This document shows positions 6,775 through 15,009 of a stretch of DNA of 64,000 bases, in pieces. The stretch covers positions 62,001 through 126,000 of the forward strand of contig JADKGE010000004.1 in the NCBI GenBank assembly GCA_016717115.1. The letters are read 5' to 3'. Source of the DNA: Actinomycetota bacterium (GTDB lineage Bacteria; Actinomycetota; Actinomycetes; S36-B12). The notes beneath the pieces are model-generated. The model saw only the letters and a list, made by a program, of their open reading frames with translations, made no database searches and was not told the origin of the DNA. Within the stretch, counting starts at the first letter, position 1; every line of letters starts with the position of its first letter. A program made the position numbers and the translations under genes.

Positions 6775-9042
6775 TCACCGCGCGGTCGCGCTCATGCGGG
6801 CGGGCCGGGACCCGGGCGCACTCGCGGCGATGACGACCGTGCCACGGGCCGTCGGGCGCACGACCAGCCGCACGGTGCCCTTGGCGTCGGTGCGACCCGA
6901 CACCGCCACCCCGGCGCCACGGACGGTGACCAGCGCATTAGCGACCGGCGTGCGGAATCCGTCGGTGACTCGCAAGCCCAGTCGGGCGCTGCGGCCCACG
7001 CGCAGTGACGTGGACCCTCCCGACATGCGCAGGGCGACCCCGCGACCGGCGCGGATGGCCTTGCCGGCGAACGTCACCTGAGGATCGGCCGCGGCGCTCA
7101 GCGCCACCGTGCCGGTCGCCCCGGACGTGGACGCGAAGGCGAACGCGCGGGCGTCGTCACCGGTGCGGACCACGATCACTGCGGGTCCGGATCCGGTTCC
7201 GCTGAGTGCGAGACTCTGGGAACCGCCGGGAACGACGTACGTCGCGGCGGCTCCGCGTGAGGCGGGGATGGCGAAGCCGCCGTCGCCCTCGGTCAGGGTG
7301 ACCTGCACGGGCGAGTGCACCTCGACGGCGATCGTCGGCGGGCTGGCCCCCGGCACGCAGCGGGCATACGCCGCTCGGGCGGTGCGGTCGACGATCGACG
7401 GTGGGATCGGCCCGCCTAGCCATCCCGCGGTGCCGAGCCCGGACCCGTTGAGCAGGAAGCCGTCGGTGGCCGGTCCGTTGGCCGACTCCCAGGCGGCCAG
7501 GCTCGGCAGGTCGTTCAGCACGACCTGCCACTGCAGCAGATCCCCTGTCGGGGTGAAGGGCACCTGCCGGAAGGTGAGTAGGGACGTCGCGTAGCCGGCT
7601 GGCAACGGGGCGCCTGTGGCGAGATGGTCCCGCAGTGGTGCCGGGTTGCCGGCCGGGTAGAACACGATCGCGGCCGCCTTGTTGTCCCTGGTCCGCACGG
7701 GGACGAAGTCGCCGGCCGGCAACATCCGGGCCGGTCCGACCTGATCGCCGGCTCGGTAGGCGAGCCACCACTCGGTGAGGGTGGCCTGCAGCGAACCGGC
7801 GCTGAGCGCGAACATCGGTGGGGCGGGCAGTCCGAGCTTCGCCGCGTTCTGCATCGGAGTGGTGATCTCGGAGGTGCTCGGACCGGTGACGGTGCCCTGT
7901 TGCGCGAGGCGCTCCACGTCCAGTGCCGTCACGCCGGACGCGATCCGTGCGTGCAGGAGCGACGTGCTGGGCTCGGTGCCGAACATGATGGTGAACCCCA
8001 CCTCGCCGCTGCCGTCGGTGATGCGCTCGACGCGATCGGTCGAGGTGAAGATGGGCCGCCAGGTGGTCGCGTCGCACAGCGAGATACGCGGCGCCGGGAC
8101 CTGGCCCGGGGCCGAGCCGTCGAAGTAGGGCCGATCGATCTGGATCGCCTCGTCGGCGATGGGCCCGCCGTGGGCGTCGGTCGCCTTGAGGGTGCCGCTG
8201 CGCCAGGCCAGGCCGGTGGCCGGGACCGTCGTCCAGTCGAGCCCGCTCACGAGTCGGCTGCCGTCAATGCGGAAGGACAGGCCCGGGGTGGCGGCGCGGA
8301 AGTCGGCCGTCACTCCGCGGCCCTTGATGGTCACGACGCGCTTGGCGGGGTCCCAGCTGCCCTTCGGGGTGACCGTGTAGGTGCCGTTGGTCAGGAGAAG
8401 GGCGTACGACCCGTCGGGACCGGTGCTCGTGGTCGTCGTCCGCCCCGCGCCGACGACGGAGATGCGGACGCTCCGCACTCCGGCTCCGGTGTCGTCGCGG
8501 AGGATCCCCGAGAGCACGGCCTTCTCCGGCGGCACGATCGCGACGTAGACCCGGCCGTACGTCATGTTCGTCGAGCCTGCGGGCATGGAGGGCCGTGAGA
8601 AGAGCACCTCGAAGACCGCCCATCCGGTTCCGGGGAATCCCCAGTCGCCGGGTGTCGGAGCCACGTACGTGCACGAGTACCCCTGGCCGGGCTTCGGATC
8701 GATCGTGCTGTCGCACTTGCCGATCACTGTCGATCCACCGAGCGTGAGCTTGCTCGTGCCGGTCCACATGAATCCGTCCTGGAAGGACCACTTGACATCG
8801 GGGGCCGCGGGGATCCGGATCGTGTACCGCTCCCCCCAGTGGACCGATGTGGGCGTCCCGATGAGGCGCGCCCCGGGGACGATGGTCCGGTCGGGCTCGA
8901 GCGGGGGCTGGTCGGGCTTGACCGGTGGCATCGCCTGCGCGACCGCGGAGGCCGGCGCCGCCGCAACGGGTGCAGCTCCGGTGGGGGGTGCGGCTCCGAC
9001 GAGAAGAACCAGGATGATCGGGATCGCCCACGACTTCTGCAT
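6775..9042 (-). CDS. Large secreted protein with Ig-like/carboxypeptidase-regulatory-like domains
   Basis: About 755 residues. A signal peptide (MQKSWAIPIILVLLVGAAPPTGAA) precedes a Pro/Ala-rich linker. Residues about 175-245 look like a carboxypeptidase-regulatory-like beta sandwich (GILRDDTGAGVRSVRISVVG then TTTSTGPDGSYALLL). The last 100 residues look like a bacterial Ig-like (Big_1) domain: RLGLRVTDGFRTPVANALVTVRG then SGRTDAKGTVRLVVRP. The middle is not recognised. It is probably an exported surface or wall protein. The ATG at 9042 is preferred because TAGGTGAG lies just before it; a GTG nine bases upstream is possible. Terminal Arg/Ser-rich tail has no LPXTG motif. Confidence 0.65.
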   Translation of the reverse strand: MQKSWAIPIILVLLVGAAPPTGAAPVAAAPASAVAQAMPPVKPDQPPLEPDRTIVPGARLIGTPTSVHWGERYTIRIPAAPDVKWSFQDGFMWTGTSKLTLGGSTVIGKCDSTIDPKPGQGYSCTYVAPTPGDWGFPGTGWAVFEVLFSRPSMPAGSTNMTYGRVYVAIVPPEKAVLSGILRDDTGAGVRSVRISVVGAGRTTTTSTGPDGSYALLLTNGTYTVTPKGSWDPAKRVVTIKGRGVTADFRAATPGLSFRIDGSRLVSGLDWTTVPATGLAWRSGTLKATDAHGGPIADEAIQIDRPYFDGSAPGQVPAPRISLCDATTWRPIFTSTDRVERITDGSGEVGFTIMFGTEPSTSLLHARIASGVTALDVERLAQQGTVTGPSTSEITTPMQNAAKLGLPAPPMFALSAGSLQATLTEWWLAYRAGDQVGPARMLPAGDFVPVRTRDNKAAAIVFYPAGNPAPLRDHLATGAPLPAGYATSLLTFRQVPFTPTGDLLQWQVVLNDLPSLAAWESANGPATDGFLLNGSGLGTAGWLGGPIPPSIVDRTARAAYARCVPGASPPTIAVEVHSPVQVTLTEGDGGFAIPASRGAAATYVVPGGSQSLALSGTGSGPAVIVVRTGDDARAFAFASTSGATGTVALSAAADPQVTFAGKAIRAGRGVALRMSGGSTSLRVGRSARLGLRVTDGFRTPVANALVTVRGAGVAVSGRTDAKGTVRLVVRPTARGTVVIAASAPGSRPARMSATAR

Positions 9043-9201
9043 GGCACTCACCTACGCGAGATCGCACGAGACAGAACGCACTTCGATGGTACGCGGGGCC
9101 AGGGGACGATGGCATCTGCTGGGCACCGACGGATGCAGTCGGCAGGTGCGGCCATCCACGTTCAAGGTTTCGTTTCGGCGTGAAGCGGGCACACCACGAT
9201 C

Positions 9202-9510
9202 GTGACCTCGACTCCTGAGTTCCGCACGGTCCCACGGCCGGATGGCGGCTTCCGCCACTCGCTGACAGTCGCTGGCGTGGCGACGCGCCCACCCCGCTAC
9301 GTCACCGATGCCGTCGTCTCCCCTGAGCGGATGTCGGAGGGACGGGCCACCCAGCCCATGATGACGGTCAGGGAGGACGGCGCTGGGGGGTTCGCCGTCA
9401 CGGCGACGGTGATCTCGGGCCATGCGACCCTCGCAGGGTCGACGCGGGCCATCCTCGAGGGGACGCTCGCCGAAGCCATCGCCCTCTCCGCGCTAGGCAT
9501 CGCACTCTGA
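9202..9510 (+). CDS. Hypothetical protein, 102 residues
   Basis: Small ORF with GTG start, divergent from the large secreted protein and convergent with transketolase. It is rich in Thr, Ala and Val, lacks a signal peptide, and ends in a predicted hydrophobic helix (EAIALSALGIAL). The sequence alternates polar and small hydrophobic residues and looks like a small beta-rich protein. I do not recognise the family, and the complementary strand is also open here; coding status rests on position and on the absence of any competing gene. Confidence 0.4.
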   Translation: MTSTPEFRTVPRPDGGFRHSLTVAGVATRPPRYVTDAVVSPERMSEGRATQPMMTVREDGAGGFAVTATVISGHATLAGSTRAILEGTLAEAIALSALGIAL

Positions 9511-9542
9511 CGGCAGGCTGATCGGGTCGGTGAGTGGGCCCG

Positions 9543-11615
9543 TCACACCACGGCGTGCCCGCGCACGGCCTCGACGACGGCGTCCGAGGTCACCCCGAAC
9601 TCCCGGTACAACGTGGCGATGTCAGCGCTGGCGCCAAAGCGCTCGATCCCGACGTGTGCACCGTCGGTTCCGATCAGCCGCCACCACGGTTGCGAGATCG
9701 CGGCTTCGACACTGACGCGATGAGTGACACGAGGCGGGAGTACCGAGTCACGGTACTCACGGTCCTGCTCCTCGAACCACTCAAGGCAGGGCATCGAGAC
9801 GACCCTCACGTTCACCTCACCCTGGAGGGCATCGCGAGCTGCCAGTGCGATGGCGACCTCGGAGCCGGTGGCGATGATGATGGCATCCGGATCCCCCTCC
9901 GATCCAGCCAGGATGTAGCCGCCGCGTGCGACGCCGTGGGCCGATGTGCCGGGAAGCACGGGCAGATCCTGACGGCTGAGAATCAAGCCGACGGGGTGGG
10001 GACTGCCGCTCGTGTGCCGGCGGATGGCCGCGGTCCACGCGTACGCCGTCTCGTTCGCGTCGGCGGGCCGCACGATGTCGAGGCCCGGAATGGCACGCAG
10101 CGCGGCGAGGTGCTCGACGGGCTGGTGCGTCGGGCCGTCCTCGCCCACGCCGATCGAGTCATGGGTCCAGACGTAGGTCACGGGCAGCCCCATCAGCGCG
10201 GCCAGACGCACGGACGGTCGCATGTAGTCGCTGAACACCAGGAAGGTGCCGCCGAAGGGAAGCGTCAGTCCGGAGAGGGCGATCCCGTTCATGATCGCGC
10301 CCATGGCGTGCTCCCGGACGCCGAAGTGCAGGACGCGCCCGTTCGCGTCGCCGACGAAGGCGGTGCTCGACCGGTCCGGCGGGAGGAACGAGCCGGCCCC
10401 GGCGATGGTGGTGTTGTTCGACCCGGCGAGGTCGGCCGAGCCTCCCCACAACTCGGGCAGGCGTCGGCTGAGGGCGTTGATCACGGCCCCGCTGGCAGCA
10501 CGAGTGGCGACGGAGGTGCCCACCTCGAAGACGGGCACGTCCGCGTCCCAGTCCGCCGGCAGGTCTCCTGCGACAAGGCGATCAAGCAAGGCGGAGCCGG
10601 CGGGGTTCCTGGCCGCCCAGGCGGTGAACCGCTCGTCCCATCGAGCCCGCTCCTCGGCGCCTCTCGCGGAGACCGCGCGGGAGTGGGACAGGACGTCGTC
10701 GTCGACGTGGAAGTGCTGACTCGGATCCAGTCCGAGGGCTTCCTTGGTCGCGGCGACTTCCTCGGCGCCCAGGGCTGATCCGTGGACCTTCCCGGACCCT
10801 TGCAGGTGGGGGGACGGCCACCCGATGATCGTGCGCAGGGCGATGAAGGACGGCCGGTCGGTGTCCGCGCGCGCGGCGGCGAGGGCCGCGTCGAGCGCGG
10901 CGACATCTTCGACGTAGTCGCCCGACGGGTGTAGCCAGTCGACACGCTGGACATGCCAGCCGTACGCCTCGTACCGGGCGCACACGTCCTCGGTGAAGGC
11001 GATCGAGGTGTCGTCCTCGATGGAGATGTGGTTGTCGTCCCACAACACCACGAGGTTCCCCAGGCGCTGAGTCCCGGCGAGCGAAGACGCCTCGGCCGTG
11101 ACGCCTTCCTGCATGTCGCCGTCCCCCGCGACCACCCACACGTGGTGATCGAAGACGCTCGCTCCCGGGGCCGCCGTCGGGTCGAGCATTGCGTGCGTTC
11201 GACGCGCGGCCATCGCCATCCCGACGGCATTCGCGACGCCCTGTCCGAGCGGCCCGGTGGTGGTCTCGACCCCCGGCGTGTGCCCCCACTCCGGATGCCC
11301 AGGCGTCTGCGAGGCCCAGGTACGCAACGACTTCAGGTCGTCAAGCGTCATGGGGTGGCCGGACAGGAACAACTGCGTGTACAAGGTGATGGAACTGTGC
11401 CCCGCGGACAGGACGAATCGATCCCGCCCCAGCCAGCCTGGATCGGACGGGTCGTGCCGCAGGTGCCTTTGGAAGATGAGGTAGGCCGCCGGCGCAAGGC
11501 TCATGGCCGTACCTGGATGGCCGTTGCCCACCCTCTGCACGGCATCCATCGCCAGACCCCGGGCGGTGTCGACAGCGCGGGTGTCGAGGTCAGTCCAGGC
11601 GAAGGGCTCGTTCAT
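9543..11615 (-). CDS. tkt: Transketolase
   Basis: 690 residues, the usual length. Family motifs are in order: GNGHPGTAMSLAP (thiamine diphosphate loop, near residue 32), GPLGQGVANAVGMA (120), GDGDMQEGVTAEASSLAG (166, cofactor and Mg2+), FGVREHAMGAIMNG (transketolase motif 2, catalytic Glu) and THDSIGVGEDGPTHQPVEHLA (His/Asp for substrate binding). It moves two-carbon units between sugar phosphates and uses erythrose 4-phosphate as acceptor. It is the last gene of the minus-strand polyol operon, where it would consume the erythrose 4-phosphate made by the kinase and isomerase. It may also be the general pentose phosphate enzyme. SD AAGGAAGG lies 12 bases before ATG. Confidence 0.96.
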   Translation of the reverse strand: MNEPFAWTDLDTRAVDTARGLAMDAVQRVGNGHPGTAMSLAPAAYLIFQRHLRHDPSDPGWLGRDRFVLSAGHSSITLYTQLFLSGHPMTLDDLKSLRTWASQTPGHPEWGHTPGVETTTGPLGQGVANAVGMAMAARRTHAMLDPTAAPGASVFDHHVWVVAGDGDMQEGVTAEASSLAGTQRLGNLVVLWDDNHISIEDDTSIAFTEDVCARYEAYGWHVQRVDWLHPSGDYVEDVAALDAALAAARADTDRPSFIALRTIIGWPSPHLQGSGKVHGSALGAEEVAATKEALGLDPSQHFHVDDDVLSHSRAVSARGAEERARWDERFTAWAARNPAGSALLDRLVAGDLPADWDADVPVFEVGTSVATRAASGAVINALSRRLPELWGGSADLAGSNNTTIAGAGSFLPPDRSSTAFVGDANGRVLHFGVREHAMGAIMNGIALSGLTLPFGGTFLVFSDYMRPSVRLAALMGLPVTYVWTHDSIGVGEDGPTHQPVEHLAALRAIPGLDIVRPADANETAYAWTAAIRRHTSGSPHPVGLILSRQDLPVLPGTSAHGVARGGYILAGSEGDPDAIIIATGSEVAIALAARDALQGEVNVRVVSMPCLEWFEEQDREYRDSVLPPRVTHRVSVEAAISQPWWRLIGTDGAHVGIERFGASADIATLYREFGVTSDAVVEAVRGHAVV

Positions 11616-11721
11616 GAGTGCCTTGTCCTTCCTTCGTTCGTGTCGGTGGCGCAGTGAAGCGGCCAGCGTCCGCGGGATGGGCGCCGACAGTGCGGTGGGT
11701 GGGGCTGACCGCTGGGTGGTG

Positions 11722-12492
11722 TTAGTGGATGGTCCAGCCGCCGTCGATGACGAGGTCGGCTCCGTTGATCATGTCGGCGCCGTTGGATGCGAGGAACAGC
11801 GCTGCGGCAGCGATCTCGTCGGGCTGCGCGAAGCGACCGACGGGAATCAGCGTCTTGGCGGCCTCTCCCTTGGGCCCGTCCCAGGCCTTCTTGCCGAGTT
11901 CGGTGAGCACGATCGTGGGGGAGATGGTGTTGACCGTCACGCCGCGGCCGGCCCACTCGAGGGCGAGAACCCTGGTCATCCCGATCACGGCGAACTTCGA
12001 TGCGCAGTAGGCGACGTGCTGGTCGATCGCGACGGATCCGGCCTGCGAGGCGAGGTTGATGATCTTGCCGTCTCCGGCGGAGAGCATGTGTCGGCCGACG
12101 GCCTGGCACATGTAGAAGGTGCCGCTCAGATTCACCGCGATGGTGGAGTCCCAAGCCGCCTGCGCGATGTCCTCGGCCGGGGCGAGGGCCACGATGCCGG
12201 CGCTGTTCACGAGGATGTCGATGCGTCCGAATGCCTCCATGACTGCCGCCACGGTCGCGGCGACGGATGCCGGGTCGGAGACGTCGCAGGCGAAGCCCTT
12301 GTGCCCGCTGCCGAGCTCGGTGGCCTTTGCCGCGGTCGCGTCGGACTTCAGGTCGACGACGGCGATCGTCGCGCCCTTGGCCGAGTAGGTCTCGGCGATG
12401 GCTGCACCGATGCCCGACGCAGCCCCGGTGACGAGAGCGACCTTCCCTTCCAGGGAGAAGGTCAGATCAATGATGGGAGCAGGCTTAGCCAT
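11722..12492 (-). CDS. SDR family polyol dehydrogenase (GolD/D-threitol dehydrogenase-like)
   Basis: 256 residues, classical short-chain dehydrogenase. The NAD-binding TGAASGIG motif is near residue 18, VNSAGIVALAP near 95, the catalytic Tyr/Lys in YCASKFAVIGMTR, and a conserved PIGRFAQPDEIAAAALFLASNGADMINGADLVIDGGWT C-terminus in two parts. It resembles the GolD/D-arabitol and D-threitol dehydrogenase group. With an adjoining DhaK-type kinase and RpiB-type isomerase, the natural substrate is probably a four- or five-carbon polyol oxidised to a ketose. The ATG at 12492 (MAKPAP) follows GGAGGACCTC; the open frame extends upstream into the isomerase gene. Confidence 0.85.
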   Translation of the reverse strand: MAKPAPIIDLTFSLEGKVALVTGAASGIGAAIAETYSAKGATIAVVDLKSDATAAKATELGSGHKGFACDVSDPASVAATVAAVMEAFGRIDILVNSAGIVALAPAEDIAQAAWDSTIAVNLSGTFYMCQAVGRHMLSAGDGKIINLASQAGSVAIDQHVAYCASKFAVIGMTRVLALEWAGRGVTVNTISPTIVLTELGKKAWDGPKGEAAKTLIPVGRFAQPDEIAAAALFLASNGADMINGADLVIDGGWTIH

Positions 12493-12526
12493 GAGGTCCT
12501 CCAAGTCGACGACAAGAGCGGGTGGG

Positions 12527-13012
12527 TTAGGTGCAGGCAGGTCCTGGGTCATCGGCGGACTCGAGTTCGATGATCGCGTCGACCTTTGCCGCAGATGGTG
12601 AGGAGGAGTCGAAGGAGTAGGCCAGCCACTCCCGGGCCAGGCGACGGGCGAGTTCCAGGCCGACGACTCGCTCGCCCATGCACAGGACCTGGGCGTTGTT
12701 GCTGAGCACGGACCTCTCCACGGAGTACGAGTCGTGCGCGGTCACGGCCCGGATACCGGGCACCTTGTTGGCGGAGATGGCCATGCCGAGGCCGGTGCCG
12801 CAGATCAGGATCCCCCGATCGGCCTCGCCCGCGGCGATCTTGCGGGCAGCCTCCACGGCCACGTACGGGTAGGCCGTGTCGTCCTGCTCACCGACTCCGA
12901 CATCGATGACCTCGCGGACGCGTGGGTCGGCCATGAGGTCGGCCTTGATGCGATCTCGATACCGGCGGCCTGCGCTGTCGCTGCCGATGACGACTGTCCA
13001 GGTCTCACTCAT
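12527..13012 (-). CDS. RpiB/LacAB-type sugar-phosphate isomerase
   Basis: 161 residues, the standard RpiB length. Motifs: [16 protein letters not shown] at the N-terminus, [19 protein letters not shown] (active-site Cys and phosphate loop, near residue 72) and [27 protein letters not shown]. The N-terminal GSDHAG motif of ribose 5-phosphate isomerase B reads GSDSAG here: the active-site His is replaced by Ser, as expected for a relative with a changed substrate. Next to a DhaK-type kinase it fits the D-erythrulose 4-phosphate isomerases of mycobacterial tetritol pathways. The gaps to its neighbours are 34 and 36 bases, so it belongs to the operon. Confidence 0.85.
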   Translation of the reverse strand: MSETWTVVIGSDSAGRRYRDRIKADLMADPRVREVIDVGVGEQDDTAYPYVAVEAARKIAAGEADRGILICGTGLGMAISANKVPGIRAVTAHDSYSVERSVLSNNAQVLCMGERVVGLELARRLAREWLAYSFDSSSPSAAKVDAIIELESADDPGPACT

Positions 13013-13048
13013 GGTCGGTCTCTTGTCTCTTCGGTGACGTGAGCATGA

Positions 13049-14779
13049 CTAGGCCCGCGCTATCGACGGGGCAGCGGCCGTGACGCACATCGCCAGAGAT
13101 ACGGCGCCCGCGTCGGGCGTGCCGACGCTTCGGTCCGCAAGGGGCCGGGCTCGGCCCACCTTGGGGCGCATGCTGGCCGTGTCCAGAGCCGCCGCCTCCG
13201 CCACGGCCGCGGCCGTCATCCATGCATCGGCCAGGCTGGCTCCGGCACCGACCTGTGCGGCCAATGCGTCGTTGAAGGGCGACAGCGCATCGAGCATCGT
13301 CTTGTCACCGACGTGAGCCTTGCCCAAGGTCATGATCGCTGCCATGGCGTCACGCATCGCCGCGCATACATCGTCGGGAGTGATCTCGTCGGTCTGATCG
13401 CCGAGTCGTGCACCGATCGCGCGGAGGGCCGTTCCCCAGAGCGCACCCGATGTCCCTCCGGCCTTCGTCTCCCACGCGTGACCGGCCGCGTCGAGCACGG
13501 TGTTCGCACCCGAGCCGCCGGCCAGCGCGGTGTTCGCGGCCTCGACCGCGGCGCCGATGCCCTTGACCATGCCGCGTCCGTGGTCGCCGTCGCCAGCGAC
13601 GGCGTCGATGCGCCCGAGCTCGTCCTCGGCGGCGGTCAGTGCGGCCTGCATGGCGTCGAGCGCGTCGGTGATGCGAACGGCGCAGGCTGCCGATGCGGCC
13701 GATGCGATGACGACCTCGTGAGGGGCCTCGACGTCGTCGGTAGCCGACACGGTGCGCCGACGGCTGGACTGCGAGTCGCCCGTGAGCGAGCCCTTCTTGT
13801 ACGCCGGGCTGTCGGCCGGGGCGCGCCAGAAGGCCTCGAGCTCGTCGTCCAGAGCGACGAGGGTCAAGGAGCACCCGGCCATGTCCAGGCTCGTGACGAG
13901 CTCGCCCACCTCGGGGTCAACGACAACGAGCCCCCGCTCCGAGAGCAGGCGGGCCACCGTCCCCCACACGACGAACAGCTCCTCGTACTTGGTGCCGCCA
14001 AGTCCATTGAGGATTGCGCCCACGTGTGCGCCCTCGGTGACGTCGAGTTCCGCCACGGCGCCCTCGACCAGGAGTGCGGCAAGCTCCGCCGCGGTGGGCA
14101 GGTCGTCCTCGGACACGCCGGGTTCACCGTGGATGCCCAGACCGACGCCCATCTTCCCTGCGGGGACGGTGAACAAGGGGTGGTCAGCACCCGGAAGCGT
14201 GCAGCCGCTGAAGGCCACGCCCAGGGTGCGCGTGCGATCGTTGGCCGCTTGACCGACGCGCACGACCTCGTCGAGAACGTAGCCAGCCTCGGCCGCTGCG
14301 CTCATCGCCTTGAACACCACGAAGTCCCCGGCGATGCCACGTCGCTTGGCGATCTCGTCGGCGGGTGCGCTCGCGACGTCGTCGGTCACGAAGACGACGC
14401 GAGCCGGGATCCCCTCCTCGTTGAGGCGGTCGACCGCCATGGTGAAGTGCATGACGTCGCCGGCGTAGTTGCCGCTGGTCACGATGACCCCGCCGCCCGC
14501 GTTCGCGGCCTTCGCAACGTGGTAGGCGTCATCGGCCGAAGGCGAGGTGAAGATGTTTCCGACAACGGCTCCGTCCGCGAAACCGGGGCCGACGATGCCG
14601 GCGAAGGCGGGGTAGTGGCCAGAACCACCGCCGACCACGACGGCGACCTTGCCCGGTCGCGGCTCGGTCGCGCGCACCACGCCGCCGCTGACCCCGACGA
14701 CGTAGCTGGCATTTGCGTCCAGGAACCCGACCAGCATGTCCTCCATGAAGGTGGCGGGGTCATCGAACAGTCGGGTCAT
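13049..14779 (-). CDS. DhaK-DhaL fused sugar kinase (dihydroxyacetone/D-erythrulose kinase-like)
   Basis: 576 residues, an ATP-dependent fused kinase. The N-terminal DhaK domain (1-330) has GGGSGHYPAFAG near 50, GNYAGDVMHF near 110 and GLGIHGEPG near 220, whose His binds the keto group covalently. The C-terminal DhaL domain (about 370-560) has AVAGDGDHGRGM, whose aspartates bind Mg-ATP, and an AGGTSGALWGTALRAIG segment. The family phosphorylates dihydroxyacetone or erythrulose. First gene of the minus-strand operon, so it probably phosphorylates the ketose made by the SDR. ATG 14779 has GGAGGT seven bases upstream; the ATG at 14794 is part of that SD. Confidence 0.9.
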   Translation of the reverse strand: MTRLFDDPATFMEDMLVGFLDANASYVVGVSGGVVRATEPRPGKVAVVVGGGSGHYPAFAGIVGPGFADGAVVGNIFTSPSADDAYHVAKAANAGGGVIVTSGNYAGDVMHFTMAVDRLNEEGIPARVVFVTDDVASAPADEIAKRRGIAGDFVVFKAMSAAAEAGYVLDEVVRVGQAANDRTRTLGVAFSGCTLPGADHPLFTVPAGKMGVGLGIHGEPGVSEDDLPTAAELAALLVEGAVAELDVTEGAHVGAILNGLGGTKYEELFVVWGTVARLLSERGLVVVDPEVGELVTSLDMAGCSLTLVALDDELEAFWRAPADSPAYKKGSLTGDSQSSRRRTVSATDDVEAPHEVVIASAASAACAVRITDALDAMQAALTAAEDELGRIDAVAGDGDHGRGMVKGIGAAVEAANTALAGGSGANTVLDAAGHAWETKAGGTSGALWGTALRAIGARLGDQTDEITPDDVCAAMRDAMAAIMTLGKAHVGDKTMLDALSPFNDALAAQVGAGASLADAWMTAAAVAEAAALDTASMRPKVGRARPLADRSVGTPDAGAVSLAMCVTAAAPSIARA

Positions 14780-14850
14780 TCGGGGTACCTCCATCGTTCA
14801 ACGAGTAGGTGATGGGCCCGAAGGGCACCAACTCAGGCTCATCAGTGAAG

Positions 14851-14870
14851 CACTTTAGTCTCAGAAAGTG
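14851..14870. promoter_or_regulatory. Inverted repeat in the divergent polyol promoter region
   Basis: CACTTT (14851-14856) and AAAGTG (14865-14870) form a perfect six-base inverted repeat with an eight-base spacer, 72 bases upstream of the kinase start. DeoR-family operators are often T/A-rich repeats of this size, so it is a candidate site for the DeoR regulator encoded at 18978-19847. Confidence 0.4.
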
Positions 14871-14942
14871 CGAGATGACAACATAACGAATGTGAAACAA
14901 CTCAACTTCCGTGTTGCTTTTCTCATTTGGGGGGGTCTAGCG

Positions 14943-14967
14943 TCACATCTGTCGACGTCGCATGTGA
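14943..14967. promoter_or_regulatory. Inverted repeat TCACAT-N13-ATGTGA before the ABC operon
   Basis: TCACAT (14943-14948) and ATGTGA (14962-14967) are perfect arms around GTCGAC, 43 bases before the ABC ATPase start. The arms match the TGTGA half-site known for CRP-family regulators, though the 13-base spacing is longer than the usual six to eight. Candidate operator for either a CRP-like protein or the local DeoR regulator. Confidence 0.4.
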
Positions 14968-15009
14968 TGTCGGCACAGCGACGATCCGTGGGATGGAGGG
15001 CAACGCCTG

